47,831 nucleotides of DNA from an uncultured Acidimicrobiales bacterium (lineage in GTDB: Bacteria > Actinomycetota > Acidimicrobiia > Acidimicrobiales > SZUA-35), in the NCBI GenBank assembly GCA_938009905.1, contig CALLGK010000277.1, positions 1 to 47,831 on the forward strand, given 5' to 3'. The translations under genes were made by a program, and so were the position numbers. The notes under the pieces are model-generated. The model was given only the letters and a program-made list of their open reading frames with translations. It searched no databases and had not been told where the DNA came from. Each line of letters opens with the position of its first letter. Position 1 is the first letter of the stretch. This document shows, one piece after another, positions 25,060-34,821 of this stretch.

Positions 25060-27594
25060 ATGACCAGCGACAACCTGGGTGACCTCGGAGAGGGCATTCG
25101 CCAACTAGCACGGGTACCCACGTTGCTCGTGGCGTGCGACTACGACGGCACCATTGCTCCGCTCGTAGACAACCCCATGGACGCTCAGGCCAATCGCGAT
25201 TCTGTCGCCGCCATGCGGAGCCTTGCGGAGTTGGCCAATACGCACGTCACGCTCATATCCGGCCGCAGCTTGCGCGATCTGGCCACACTGTCTCGGCTTC
25301 CAGAAGAGATCCGCCTCGTTGGTTCTCACGGCAGCGAGTTCGACCTTGGCTTTGCTGCACAACTGAGCCCTGAGGTACTCGACACCCGGCACCGCCTCAC
25401 CGAAACGGTGAAGGAGCTCGGCAAGAAGTACGGCGCCTTGGTCGAAGAGAAACCTGCGGGTGTCACCTTCCACCTGCGCGGTTTCGACGACGCAACGAAG
25501 CAAGCGGCTCGCGACGATGTCGTGCGAGGCCCGGCCGGCTGGGACGACGTTCACACCCGAAACGGACACGACATCATCGAGATGTCGGTGATCGAAACCA
25601 ACAAGGGTTGGGCCCTCGAGACCATCCGTCACCAGGTCGGTGCATCTGCTGTGCTGTTCCTCGGTGACGATGTCACAGACGAAGACGGCTTCAAGACCCT
25701 CACTGGCCCAGACATCGGGGTAAAGGTCGGCGACGGCCAGACGGCGGCAGCGTTCCGCGTCAAAGACACAGACACGGTGGCCCAGGTGTTGGCGCTGTTG
25801 TCTGAGCTTCGCAGCGAGTGGCTTCAAGGCTCTGGGCTCACACCGATCGAAGATCACTCGATGCTGTCCGACTTGCGCACCGCCGCAATCGTCAGCCCGG
25901 CTGCCCGCATCACGTGGATGTGTGCCCCGCGCATCGACTCGGGTGCCGTGTTCGCCGAACTCCTCGGTGGCCCTGCTGCCGGGCACTTCTCGGTTGCCCC
26001 AGAAGACGGCGCGGCACCGCTCGAACAGAAGTACCGATCACGTTCGATGGTGCTCGAAACGAAGTTTCCAGACTTCAGCGTGGCCGACTACCTCGACGTC
26101 TCGAGCGGTCGCAGCCGGCGACTCGCAGGACGCTCTGACTTGATTCGGGTTTTAGAGGGTCACGGCCGGGCCGTGATCGAGTTCGCTCCCCGCATTGACT
26201 TTGGTCGAGTCCCTACGCAGCTCGAAGTCCGCGACGAGGGCGTTGTTGTGATGGGTACGGCCGACCTGATGGTGCTGCGGGCCCCAGACGTTTCCTGGGA
26301 GATCGTGCAGGACGGTGTGCACCAAACCGCTCGCGGCCAGGTGACGCTCGACGGCGGCAGTGTTGCGCTCGAAATGCGCAGCGGCACAGGAACCCTTCGC
26401 GCAGACGCCAGAAGCGAGGCCGATCGTCGGGAAGACACTGAGCGATTCTGGCGCAGCTGGACTGAGCGCCTTGAGGTCCCGCACCTTGAGCGCGAACTGA
26501 TCACCCGCTCTGCGATCGTTTTGAAGGCGCTCACGCACGGACCGACCGGGGCCATTTTGGCCGCCGCCACCACGAGCCTTCCTGAACACCTTGGCGGGAC
26601 CCGCAACTGGGATTACCGATACTGCTGGCTACGCGATGCGGCGCTGACGGCGTCAGCGCTCGCCAGCCTCAACTCTCACGCCGAGGGCATGGCCTTTCTC
26701 GATTGGGTGCTCGGCATTCTCGAGACCCGCAGCGATCCGGAGCGCTTGGCTCCGCTCTACAACGTCACGGGACGCCACCTGCCCCCAGAAGCTGAGATCG
26801 CTGAACTTCCGGGCTACGGCGGTTCGCGACCGGTTCGTGTTGGCAACGCGGCAGACGGTCAAGTGCAGCTCGATGTGTTTGGCCCTGTCGTCGACCTCGT
26901 CCACCAACTGCTCACCCGAGGCGAAGCGCTTTCGGCCGAGCACTGGCGGTTGGTTGAAGCCATGGTGCTCGCCGTGTCTCGCCGTTGGATGGAACCAGAC
27001 CACGGGATCTGGGAGATCCGCAAGCCACCGCGCCACCACGTGTATTCCAAGGTGATGTGTTGGGTCACTGTTGATCGAGCGATCGCGATTGCCGATCAAT
27101 TCCTCGACCGTGAACCAGCCGCGTGGGTTGAGCTGCGCGACAGCATCGCAGACGACGTACTCACCAACGGTTGGAACGCCGAGCGGGGAAGCTTCACGGC
27201 GGCCTACGACGGTGATGATCTCGACGCCTCGGTGCTCGCCGTTGGCTTGTGGGGCCTTGTCGATGCCGAAGACGAGCGATTCGTGTCGACCGTTGCCGCC
27301 GTTGAGCGCGAGCTCCGGAATGGGCCAACGGTGTTCCGCTACCTCGAAGACGACGGCCTGCCGGGACGCGAGGGCGGGTTCAACATGATGACCTCATGGC
27401 TCATCGACGCTCTGGCGATCACCGGCCGGCGCGACGACGCCCTCGAACTGTTCAACGACCTCGTCAGCCTTGTTGGCGCAACGGGGCTGATGACCGAAGA
27501 GTTTGATGTGGTGCACGGCCGGGCGCTTGGCAACCTGCCGCAGGCGTATAGCCACCTTGGCCTGATCAACAACGCCAGGACACTGAGCGACTAG
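25060..27594 (+). CDS. Fused trehalose-6-phosphate phosphatase and GH15 glycoside hydrolase (probable trehalase)
   Basis: 844 residues with GAGG about 11 bases before ATG. Residues 1-255 are an OtsB HAD phosphatase: nucleophile motif ACDYDGTIAP, TLISGRS, Lys in ETNKGWAL and metal motif FLGDDVTDEDGF. From about 263 a complete GH15 enzyme follows: IEDHSMLSDLRTAAIV opening the beta-sandwich, then the (alpha/alpha)6 barrel with GGTRNWDYRYCWLRDA, GIWEIRKPPRHHVYSK (likely acid Glu), MTEEFDV (likely base Glu) and LGNLPQAYSHLGLINNA. Actinobacterial GH15 enzymes of this type include trehalases. One polypeptide would thus dephosphorylate trehalose-6-phosphate and cleave trehalose or a related glucan. 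No otsA lies nearby. The stop codon opens a repeat array. Confidence 0.92.
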   Translation: MTSDNLGDLGEGIRQLARVPTLLVACDYDGTIAPLVDNPMDAQANRDSVAAMRSLAELANTHVTLISGRSLRDLATLSRLPEEIRLVGSHGSEFDLGFAAQLSPEVLDTRHRLTETVKELGKKYGALVEEKPAGVTFHLRGFDDATKQAARDDVVRGPAGWDDVHTRNGHDIIEMSVIETNKGWALETIRHQVGASAVLFLGDDVTDEDGFKTLTGPDIGVKVGDGQTAAAFRVKDTDTVAQVLALLSELRSEWLQGSGLTPIEDHSMLSDLRTAAIVSPAARITWMCAPRIDSGAVFAELLGGPAAGHFSVAPEDGAAPLEQKYRSRSMVLETKFPDFSVADYLDVSSGRSRRLAGRSDLIRVLEGHGRAVIEFAPRIDFGRVPTQLEVRDEGVVVMGTADLMVLRAPDVSWEIVQDGVHQTARGQVTLDGGSVALEMRSGTGTLRADARSEADRREDTERFWRSWTERLEVPHLERELITRSAIVLKALTHGPTGAILAAATTSLPEHLGGTRNWDYRYCWLRDAALTASALASLNSHAEGMAFLDWVLGILETRSDPERLAPLYNVTGRHLPPEAEIAELPGYGGSRPVRVGNAADGQVQLDVFGPVVDLVHQLLTRGEALSAEHWRLVEAMVLAVSRRWMEPDHGIWEIRKPPRHHVYSKVMCWVTVDRAIAIADQFLDREPAAWVELRDSIADDVLTNGWNAERGSFTAAYDGDDLDASVLAVGLWGLVDAEDERFVSTVAAVERELRNGPTVFRYLEDDGLPGREGGFNMMTSWLIDALAITGRRDDALELFNDLVSLVGATGLMTEEFDVVHGRALGNLPQAYSHLGLINNARTLSD

Positions 27595-27689
27595 CCAGCA
27601 ACCAGCACTGAGCGATTAGTTCAGCGAGTAGCAACGAGCGACTAGCTCAGGAACAAGCAACGCGCGACTAGCAACGTGGACTAGCTGGC
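27587..27689. repeat. Degenerate 13-bp tandem array carrying CTAG stop codons
   Basis: Units resembling GCGACTAGCAACG begin near 27587, 27612, 27624, 27638, 27651, 27664 and 27677, mostly 12-14 bases apart. GCGACTAGC is exact at 27587, 27638 and 27664. A 14-base word CACTGAGCGAC/TTAG is also repeated at 27581 and 27606. CTAG is its own reverse complement, so the array supplies TAG in both directions. It contains the stop codons of both convergent neighbours. Confidence 0.75.
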
Positions 27690-29624
27690 AGCGTCGAGGC
27701 GTTCGACGGCCTCTTCCCATTCCGAGACAAGGTCTGCCGCTTTGGTCTTGGCCTGTTCGTGGGTAGCCACAAGGCGCTTCATCTCTTCCGGATCTTCGTA
27801 GACCGCCGGGTCGCCCAGCTGTTCTTCGAGTCCGCTCACGACTTCTTCGGCCCGCATGGCCTGTCGCTCGAGCCGTTCAACACGTTTGCGCAAGTCTTTC
27901 GTGCGCTTTGAGTGTGCCTGACGGCTCTCGGCCTCGATCCGCTTCTCTTCCTTGCGGCTGAGCGGCTTGCCGCCGCCCTTGGCCCCCTTGGCTGGTGCTG
28001 CGTCGGTCGTGCGAGACGACGTAGACGACGGCGCATTCGAGGGATTGAGAATGTGTTCTTCAACGTCGAGATACTGCGTGACCTTGCCATCGCGCACTTC
28101 CACGATCGACTCGACGGTGTTCCGCACGAGATATCGGTCGTGGCTGACGAGCAACACGGTGCCTGGGTAGACAGACAGGGCATCTTCGAGCACATCGCAG
28201 CTCGGAATGTCGAGGTGGTTTGTCGGCTCGTCGAGAACCAACAGGTTCACCGGATTACACATCGTCTCTGCGAGCGCCAGGCGAGTCCGCTCCCCTCCCG
28301 AGAGATCGGCGACGCGACGGTCAACGGCATCACCCGAGAACCCAAACGATCCGAGCACGGTGCGATAGTTGCGGTTCTTGGGTTGTTCGCCCACGGTCAT
28401 GCGGAACTCTTGCTCGACGGTCTTTTCCAGATCGAGTGCGTCGACCTGGTGCTGAGCGAAGTAGGCCACGTCGACGTTGTTGCCGATCTCAACCGAGCCG
28501 CTACGCGGCTTGAGGTCGCCAAGGATGGCCTTCAACACAGTCGACTTTCCTGCGCCGTTTGGTCCGATCAGCGCAATCTTCTGACCGCGTTCAACCACCA
28601 GGTTGGCCCCGGTGACAACGGCAGCATCATCGTCGTACCCGATGTCGGCGTTCTTGATCTCGACAACCACTCGTGATGAACGACGAGGTTCGGGAAACGA
28701 GAAGTTGAGCTTGAGTTCTTCGATCTCGGGCACCTCGATCTTGTCGAGCTTCTCGAGGGTCTTGATGCGTGACTGCACCTGGCGGGCCTTGGTGGCCTTG
28801 TAGCGGAATCGGTCGATAAACGCTTCGACGTGAGCGATCTTGCGAGCCTGGTTCGCAGCCTCGGCTTCGGCCATTCGAATTCGCTCTTCGCGGAGCACAA
28901 CAAACTCGGCAAACCCGCCGACGTACTCAACGGCGGTTTGGCGCGCCACTTCAACGACACGTTCTGCAACCGCATCAATGAAGTCGCGATCGTGGCTCAC
29001 GAAGAGCAACGCCCCTGGAAAGGCAGCGAGCTGTTGCTCCAGCCACAACACAGAGTCGACGTCGAGGTGGTTGGTTGGCTCGTCGAGCACCAAGACGTCT
29101 GGCTTCTGAAGCAGCAGCCGAGCCAGGGCGGCCCGCATCTGCCAGCCACCAGACATCTCAGCGAGCTTGCGGTCCATGTCGCCGGTGGTGAAGCCCAGGC
29201 CGCCAAGAATGCTGCGGGCATCTGCTTCGAGCTGATACCCGCCCATCTGCTCGAACTGGCTCTGGAGGGCGCCGTAGCGCTCCATCACATCCGGATCACC
29301 CGAGGCCAGCTCGCCTTCGAGCTCACGAAGCTCGGACTCGATCTGGAGGATGTGGTCGGCGCCGCGCATCACCTCATCGAGTACCGACCCGTTCCACGAG
29401 TCGAGCAGCTCCTGCGGCAGGTAGCCGACGCGGGTGTCCTTCTGAATCGAGACATCGCCTGCATCAGCCTCGCGAAGCCCGACGACAGTCTCGAGAATGG
29501 TGGTCTTGCCGACGCCGTTACCGCCGACCAGTGCAATGCGGCGGCCGTTCGACAGGCGAAACGTGACGTCGCGAAACAACGTCCGACCGCCGTACGCCTT
29601 GGATAGACCGCTGACCGAGATCAC
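27681..29624 (-). CDS. ABC-F family ATPase
   Basis: 647 residues with two ABC ATPase modules and no membrane segments. Module 1 has Walker [10 protein letters not shown], signature MSGGWQ and Walker [13 protein letters not shown]. Module 2 has [15 protein letters not shown] and [12 protein letters not shown]. The inter-domain linker is charged (about 235-310), as in ABC-F ribosome-binding proteins, and the C-terminal 110 residues are a Lys/Glu-rich coiled coil ([22 protein letters not shown]), as in Uup-like members. Family members act on the ribosome, in translation regulation, stalled-ribosome rescue or antibiotic protection. The length and coiled-coil tail fit the housekeeping Uup/Abc-F group better than resistance forms, but I cannot exclude the latter. 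It precedes the second acyl-CoA ligase's stop by 26 bases. Confidence 0.93.
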   Translation of the reverse strand: MISVSGLSKAYGGRTLFRDVTFRLSNGRRIALVGGNGVGKTTILETVVGLREADAGDVSIQKDTRVGYLPQELLDSWNGSVLDEVMRGADHILQIESELRELEGELASGDPDVMERYGALQSQFEQMGGYQLEADARSILGGLGFTTGDMDRKLAEMSGGWQMRAALARLLLQKPDVLVLDEPTNHLDVDSVLWLEQQLAAFPGALLFVSHDRDFIDAVAERVVEVARQTAVEYVGGFAEFVVLREERIRMAEAEAANQARKIAHVEAFIDRFRYKATKARQVQSRIKTLEKLDKIEVPEIEELKLNFSFPEPRRSSRVVVEIKNADIGYDDDAAVVTGANLVVERGQKIALIGPNGAGKSTVLKAILGDLKPRSGSVEIGNNVDVAYFAQHQVDALDLEKTVEQEFRMTVGEQPKNRNYRTVLGSFGFSGDAVDRRVADLSGGERTRLALAETMCNPVNLLVLDEPTNHLDIPSCDVLEDALSVYPGTVLLVSHDRYLVRNTVESIVEVRDGKVTQYLDVEEHILNPSNAPSSTSSRTTDAAPAKGAKGGGKPLSRKEEKRIEAESRQAHSKRTKDLRKRVERLERQAMRAEEVVSGLEEQLGDPAVYEDPEEMKRLVATHEQAKTKAADLVSEWEEAVERLDAAS

Positions 29625-29650
29625 CGCAGCAGGCTATCGACCACTTCGCC

Positions 29651-31159
29651 CTAGTTGATCTGACGCTCGTGGCCTTCCCAGTAGGGAGCCCGCAATTCGC
29701 GCTTCAAGACCTTTCCAGGACCGGACTTTGGCAGCGCATCGGTTTGGAAGGCCACAGACTTGGGCACCTTGTAGCCACCGATGAGCGTGCGGCAATGTGT
29801 AATCACGTCTGCTTCGTTGAGATCGTGGCCGTCGCGGGGCACAACAACGGCATGTACCGCTTCTCCCCATTGTTCGTCTGGGATTCCGAAGACCGTCGCT
29901 TCCAGCACGCCTTGGTGGGTGTAGATCGCGTCCTCTACCTCTGAGCAATACACGTTTTCACCGCCCGACACGATCATGTCTTTGCTGCGATCGACGAGAT
30001 AGAGGTACCCCTCATGGTCGAGGTAGCCGACGTCGCCGGTGGAGTACCAGCCGTCTTCGGTGAGCACGCCTGCGGTCTGCTCTGGCTTGTTCCAGTACCC
30101 GACCATCACGTTTGGGCCGAGCACGGTGACCTCGCCTGCTTCCCCAGCCGGAAGTGTGGCACCGCTTGCGTCACGAATTTCGATCGCGATGCCGGGAGGC
30201 GCCGTCCCGCAGCTCTTCGCCCTCGCCGGATCGTCGAGAAATGTTTCCTCGTGCCGGAAGATCGTGGCAAGCGGAGCCAGCTCAGTTGCGCCGTAGAGAT
30301 GAATGAGTTCGCAGTTGAAGAGTTCGTCGCTGCGCTTCAGCACATCGAGGGCAACCGGTGACGCTCCGTGTGAAATCCACCGCAGACTCGACACGTCTCG
30401 GGGATCGGTTGCCTGCGTCTCGACCATGGCTGCGAGCATCGACGGCACCGCAATGGCGCTCGTGATCTTCTCGGCAGCGATCGTGTCGAGAACGGCGTCA
30501 GGGTCGAACGCCGGCAGCACGATGTTTGAGCAGCCGATCCAGATGTTTGACAGTGCGTTGTAGACGCCCGCGGCATGGAACATTGGCGCCATCGTGAGGT
30601 AGCGATCGTCGTCTGCCATGGGCTGGCTGAGCTGAAGGTGAACCGCGTTGGCCATCAAGTTTGCGTGACTCAACATCACACCTTTGGAAGCGCCCGTCGT
30701 GCCTCCGGTGTAAAAGAGCCCGGCAAGAGTCTCCGGTGTTACGACTGGTTCTGACTCAGGGGCCGCGGCGAGCAGCTCCTCGTACTCGCCCGTGTCGAGA
30801 CGGATTACACGATCGACGACATCGACCAAACCGCCGGGGTCTCGATCGCAGATCAGCACGGTTGCCGCCGCATCCGTCGTGGCATAGAGCAGCTCGGGCT
30901 CGGCCCAGCGTGTGTTGTGGGGAACGATCGCCCGCCCCGCACACGGGATCCCGACGAAGAGTTCGAGGTACTCCGCGCTGTTGGCGGACCATAGACAGAT
31001 TCGATCACCCACGTCGGTGATCGACTCGCAGAGACCAGCTACCTTCCGGACCCGTGTTGCCAACTCGGCGTAGGTTCGGCGCGTGTCACCACACACCACA
31101 GCTTCTCGGCTCGGGAACAAGCTCTCAGCACGTCGAATCGGATCACGCATCGTGTACAT
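29651..31159 (-). CDS. Acyl-CoA synthetase (AMP-forming, ANL superfamily)
   Basis: 502 residues; ATG 31159 or ATG 31150 could start it (MYTMRDPIRRAE). Motifs: P-loop YTGGTTGASKGVM near 149, LYGATELAP near 295, WYSTGDVGYLDHEG near 375, hinge DRSKDMIVSGGENVYCSE and catalytic Lys in SGPGKVLKRELR near 486. It activates an unidentified carboxylic acid as the CoA thioester in the cytoplasm. The end RAPYWEGHERQIN echoes the first ligase's RAPYWDGMEKQIN, but the rest differs enough that this is an old duplication. It is upstream of ABC-F in the same direction and downstream of the indolepyruvate oxidoreductase, so polar co-transcription with the latter is possible. Confidence 0.92.
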   Translation of the reverse strand: MYTMRDPIRRAESLFPSREAVVCGDTRRTYAELATRVRKVAGLCESITDVGDRICLWSANSAEYLELFVGIPCAGRAIVPHNTRWAEPELLYATTDAAATVLICDRDPGGLVDVVDRVIRLDTGEYEELLAAAPESEPVVTPETLAGLFYTGGTTGASKGVMLSHANLMANAVHLQLSQPMADDDRYLTMAPMFHAAGVYNALSNIWIGCSNIVLPAFDPDAVLDTIAAEKITSAIAVPSMLAAMVETQATDPRDVSSLRWISHGASPVALDVLKRSDELFNCELIHLYGATELAPLATIFRHEETFLDDPARAKSCGTAPPGIAIEIRDASGATLPAGEAGEVTVLGPNVMVGYWNKPEQTAGVLTEDGWYSTGDVGYLDHEGYLYLVDRSKDMIVSGGENVYCSEVEDAIYTHQGVLEATVFGIPDEQWGEAVHAVVVPRDGHDLNEADVITHCRTLIGGYKVPKSVAFQTDALPKSGPGKVLKRELRAPYWEGHERQIN

Positions 31160-31241
31160 GGCGCCCGAAGATAGCCCGGTCGCCGTGGCGCGGTCATCCT
31201 CAGGTGGTCCACGAGCGTGGGCTTGTCAGACAGCCACGGGA

Positions 31242-34200
31242 TCACCAATTCTCAAGCGCTGCGGCCAACTCGGCTCTGTAGTCGGCGATTCGTCGAAGCT
31301 TGAGTTCTTCGAAACCTCGAACCTGGTCGATCAGTTCAGCAATGTCAACCGCCCGGTCAAACCGTTCTTGGCTTGGATCGCGGCCCAGCCCGTCGACCAA
31401 CGTGTCGAGCAGTTCGACGTATTCGCCGATCATCTCGCGCTCGATCCGGCGCAGTTCGGCCCGCCCAAACGGATCGGCAGCGGTGCCTCGAAGCCGCTTG
31501 CCCTTGGCCAGTAGGGTGAAGGCGCGATGCGACTTCGCTGTAAATCGCAGCTTTCGGTCGACGCCCATTGCGCGCAGCAACGGCGGGTGCAGATGGAAGG
31601 TGACAGATGCCATCGAGCCACCAACGGCGCGAACGGTCTGTTCGGCTTCGGGTGCCACCATGAGGCGAGCAACTTCGTACTCGTCCTTGTACGACATCAC
31701 CCGATGCAGCCCGTGCGCTGCCGCCTCGGCCAATGCCGCTGAACCAGTAGCTTCTGCCACTCGAATGACGGTGTCGAGAAATCGCCCCGCCCAGGCCTTG
31801 TCGCCCCATGCCACGAGATCGGCCGCCCGAAGCCGCACCCAGTTGTGCAGTTCCGCCGGAAGCGCTTCGACTCGTTGGTCGAGATCTTTTGGCAACGGTT
31901 CGACCACAACGTGTGGAGTCGCTGAGCGACGGCCAGCTTCGGCAGCCGCTTGGTGGACTGCTGCAGGATCGGCGGCCCACGCCCTCCCCCAGGCGAGGGC
32001 CTTGATGTTGGCCTCTACGGCGATGCCATTCAGACGAATGGCTTCTTCAAGGTGCTCGACCGCAACGGGAACCGCACCCGTTTGAACGGCAGCACCAAGC
32101 ACGAGAACGTTGGCTGCAGCGGACGTACCAACGAGTTGGTCGGCCAACTCAGCGGCGTTGAGCCAACGATCTGGTTCTTGGGCGCCTCGGTCAAAGCGCC
32201 GCATGAACTCGTCGCTGTCGGGGTAGCCGATCGTCGGGTCGGCGATGATGGCGCCGGTGGGTGTTTGGTGGGTCGAGCCGACGAGCCTCGTCTGTGGGCC
32301 CATCACTCGCAGAACTCGATCGCTTGCTGCCACCATCTGGTCGAAGGCCAGCACCGCATCGGCACCGCTGGCGCTGATCACGTTGGAGGCATCGGCACCG
32401 TTGCGGGTCATCACGATGTCAGACACCACCGGTCCGGCCTTTTGCGACAAACCCGTCTGGTCGAGGCCGCGCACATCCCAGCCGTCGAACATGGCTGCGG
32501 TCGACAGGATCTGGGCGACCGTGACCACTCCCGTTCCGCCGATGCCGGCGAGCCGAAGCGCCACATAGTCACGGTTTGCGTCAACGACAATGGGAGGCGG
32601 CTCGTCGGGAGTGAGCTCTGGTGAGTTGGCATCGGACTCGACGTCGACGGTCATGAACGCGGGACAGTCCCCCTTGAGACACGAGCGGTCGATGTTGCAG
32701 CTTCCTTGGTCGATTGTGGTCTTTCGTCCGAGCGGCGTCATCAACGGTTGGACCGACAGGCAGTTGCTGACATCGCCGCAATCGCCGCACCCCTCGCAAA
32801 TCCGGTGGTTGATCACGATGCGTTCGGTTGGGATCGGCGCAATCCCCCGCTTGCGGTCGCGACGGATCTCGGCCGCGCACCCCTGGTGATGAACGAGCAC
32901 GGTGACGCCAGATTCGGCGGCCAACACCTCTTGCGCCTCGAGAATCCGGCTTCGATCCCACACGTCGACCTCGCTGGGCATGCCCTCGTGTTCGTAGCCC
33001 TTTGCGATCTCCTTGGCTCGACCATCGACCTCGCTCACCGTAACGATGATGCGGCGCACGCCGTGGGCCAGCAGCGATCGACACATCTGCGGAACGCCGA
33101 TCTGATGAGAGGCATCTTGGCCGCCAGTCATGGCCACGGTGTCGTTGTAGAGGATCTTGAACGTGATGTCTGTGCCGGCGCCGATGGCCGCCTGAATCGC
33201 CAGCTGGCCAGAATGAAAGAACGTCCCATCTCCGAAGTTCTGCACGATGTGCGACGTGTCGACGAACGGGGCCATGCCAATCCAGTGGGCGCCTTCGTTG
33301 CCCATGGCGGTGATACCGATGGTCTCGCCCACCCGCTCTGGGTCCATGAGTAATGACATTCCGTGGCACCCGGTGCCTGCGCCCACCAGCGTGCCTTCGG
33401 GAACCTTCGTCCCCCAGTTGTGCGGGCAGCCCGAGCAGAAGAAGGGCGTTCGGTTGACCGAGAGCGGGATTCGTTCGCGACGCTTTGGCGAAGAAGCATC
33501 GGCAATGGGGGCCAGCCGGCTTTCAAGCCGCACCGCCAGGCACTCGCGGAGACCTGGCGCAATAGCGTCTGCGTCGAGTCGACCCCACGTTCGCATCAGC
33601 GGTCGGCCGTCTTCGTGGGTCTTGCCCAACACCCGGGGGGCACCTGAGGCTCCGTAGAGCGCATCTTTGATCAGCCACTCGAGCGACGGATTCTTCTCTT
33701 CGATCACGACGATCTCGTCGAGGCCGCGAGCAAAGTTGCGAACGAGATCGCGGTCGAATGGCACGGGCATCCGCAGCTGGAGCACCCGAATACCGGCATC
33801 TGCGAGGGCCGCTTCATCTGCAAAGCCCAAGCGACGCAGAGCGTCGAGCATCTGGTAGTAGGTGAACCCCGTTGCGACGAGACCAATCCAGGCGTCGCCA
33901 GGGTCGACGGTTGTTCTGTTCAACCGGTTCTCGACGCCGTAGCGACCGGCGAGGATCGAGCGAATCTCGTGAAACTCGCGCTCGACATCCACCATCCGAG
34001 GGCCGAGGAACACTGCACTCGGCGTGTTGCGCCACGGTGTGCCATCAACGACGAGATCCGGCAGCACCGGGGGCTTCGACAGCACCGGCAAATCAACCGT
34101 TCCGCCTCCGTCTGCCACCGGCGTCACTATCTTCATGGCCGACCACAGCCCGGAGGCGCGGCTGATGGCCACGGCGTGGAGACCCAACTCGAGGCATTCC

Positions 34201-34736
34201 TGCGCCGTCCCCGGATAGAGGATCGGCATATGCAGGCTGATGAGAGCTGCATCAGACGACGACGGCATCGTGGACGACTTCGCCATTGGGTCATCACCAA
34301 CGAGCGCCACCGCACCACTCGACCGAGCTGTCCCCGCAAACACCCCATGGCGAATCGCGTCTGTTGCACGATCGAGCCCTGGCGCTTTGCCGTACCAAAG
34401 TCCGACCACGCCATCGTGTCTTGCGTCTGGCCGCGAGGCTGCGAGCTGCGAACCCATCACCGCGCTGGCCGCTAGTTCTTCATTGACCGCGGGCTGATGC
34501 ACGATCGGCAGGTCGTTCACCTCGCGCAGCAGGCGACCCACTTCCATGTCGAAGCCACCGAGCGGCGAGCCGGGGTATCCCGACAACAACGCTGCGGTCT
34601 GCAAACCGGCCGCACGGTCCATGCGCAGCTGTTCGACCGCAATGCGAGCCAACGCCTGAATACCGGTGAGGTGCACGCGGCCCGCTCTCCGCTCGTAGCG
34701 ATCCGAAAGGGAGTACGGCAACACCGATGCTGACAT
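31242..34736 (-). CDS. Fused indolepyruvate:ferredoxin oxidoreductase family enzyme
   Basis: 1164 residues from ATG 34736, with GGAGG five bases upstream; the ORF track adds an 11-residue extension. It joins in one chain the alpha (IorA) and beta/gamma (IorB) parts. The N-terminal pyrimidine-type thiamine domain has ALLSGYPGSPLGGFD. The thiamine-binding domain has PFFCSGCPHNWGT, GTGCHG and GNEGAHWIGMAPF. An iron-sulfur segment near 645 has CEGCGDCGDVSNC and SCNIDRSCLKGDCPAF. The gamma-type domain has ALRLAGIGGTGVVT and GLSQKAGPV. The reaction is oxidative decarboxylation of aryl or branched 2-oxoacids to acyl-CoA with ferredoxin reduction, used in amino-acid catabolism. The divergent AsnC-type regulator fits amino-acid control. 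A neighbouring CoA ligase and a PaaI thioesterase support acyl-CoA metabolism here. Confidence 0.94.
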   Translation of the reverse strand: MSASVLPYSLSDRYERRAGRVHLTGIQALARIAVEQLRMDRAAGLQTAALLSGYPGSPLGGFDMEVGRLLREVNDLPIVHQPAVNEELAASAVMGSQLAASRPDARHDGVVGLWYGKAPGLDRATDAIRHGVFAGTARSSGAVALVGDDPMAKSSTMPSSSDAALISLHMPILYPGTAQECLELGLHAVAISRASGLWSAMKIVTPVADGGGTVDLPVLSKPPVLPDLVVDGTPWRNTPSAVFLGPRMVDVEREFHEIRSILAGRYGVENRLNRTTVDPGDAWIGLVATGFTYYQMLDALRRLGFADEAALADAGIRVLQLRMPVPFDRDLVRNFARGLDEIVVIEEKNPSLEWLIKDALYGASGAPRVLGKTHEDGRPLMRTWGRLDADAIAPGLRECLAVRLESRLAPIADASSPKRRERIPLSVNRTPFFCSGCPHNWGTKVPEGTLVGAGTGCHGMSLLMDPERVGETIGITAMGNEGAHWIGMAPFVDTSHIVQNFGDGTFFHSGQLAIQAAIGAGTDITFKILYNDTVAMTGGQDASHQIGVPQMCRSLLAHGVRRIIVTVSEVDGRAKEIAKGYEHEGMPSEVDVWDRSRILEAQEVLAAESGVTVLVHHQGCAAEIRRDRKRGIAPIPTERIVINHRICEGCGDCGDVSNCLSVQPLMTPLGRKTTIDQGSCNIDRSCLKGDCPAFMTVDVESDANSPELTPDEPPPIVVDANRDYVALRLAGIGGTGVVTVAQILSTAAMFDGWDVRGLDQTGLSQKAGPVVSDIVMTRNGADASNVISASGADAVLAFDQMVAASDRVLRVMGPQTRLVGSTHQTPTGAIIADPTIGYPDSDEFMRRFDRGAQEPDRWLNAAELADQLVGTSAAANVLVLGAAVQTGAVPVAVEHLEEAIRLNGIAVEANIKALAWGRAWAADPAAVHQAAAEAGRRSATPHVVVEPLPKDLDQRVEALPAELHNWVRLRAADLVAWGDKAWAGRFLDTVIRVAEATGSAALAEAAAHGLHRVMSYKDEYEVARLMVAPEAEQTVRAVGGSMASVTFHLHPPLLRAMGVDRKLRFTAKSHRAFTLLAKGKRLRGTAADPFGRAELRRIEREMIGEYVELLDTLVDGLGRDPSQERFDRAVDIAELIDQVRGFEELKLRRIADYRAELAAALENW

Positions 34737-34747
34737 GGCAACCTCCA

Positions 34748-34766
34748 GTAGTTCTGGCGAAACTAC
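34748..34766. promoter_or_regulatory. Candidate operator between the oxidoreductase and Lrp/AsnC genes
   Basis: GTAGTT-ctggcga-AACTAC is a perfect six-base inverted repeat in the 85-base divergent spacer, one base upstream of the oxidoreductase ribosome-binding site (CCTCC on the plus strand). A protein bound here would block leftward transcription or, as RNA, the hairpin would affect translation. Its match to the E. coli Lrp consensus is poor, so assignment to the neighbouring regulator rests on position. Confidence 0.45.
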
Positions 34767-34821
34767 CATTCTGTATCTATCGTCTCACTTTCATCCAGCG
34801 ATTCGAAGAACTGAGAGATGA

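Noticed and set aside
27681-29624. ABC transporter or antibiotic-resistance ABC-F
   Set aside because: No membrane domain or partner permease; the coiled-coil tail fits Uup-like housekeeping members better, so resistance was not called.
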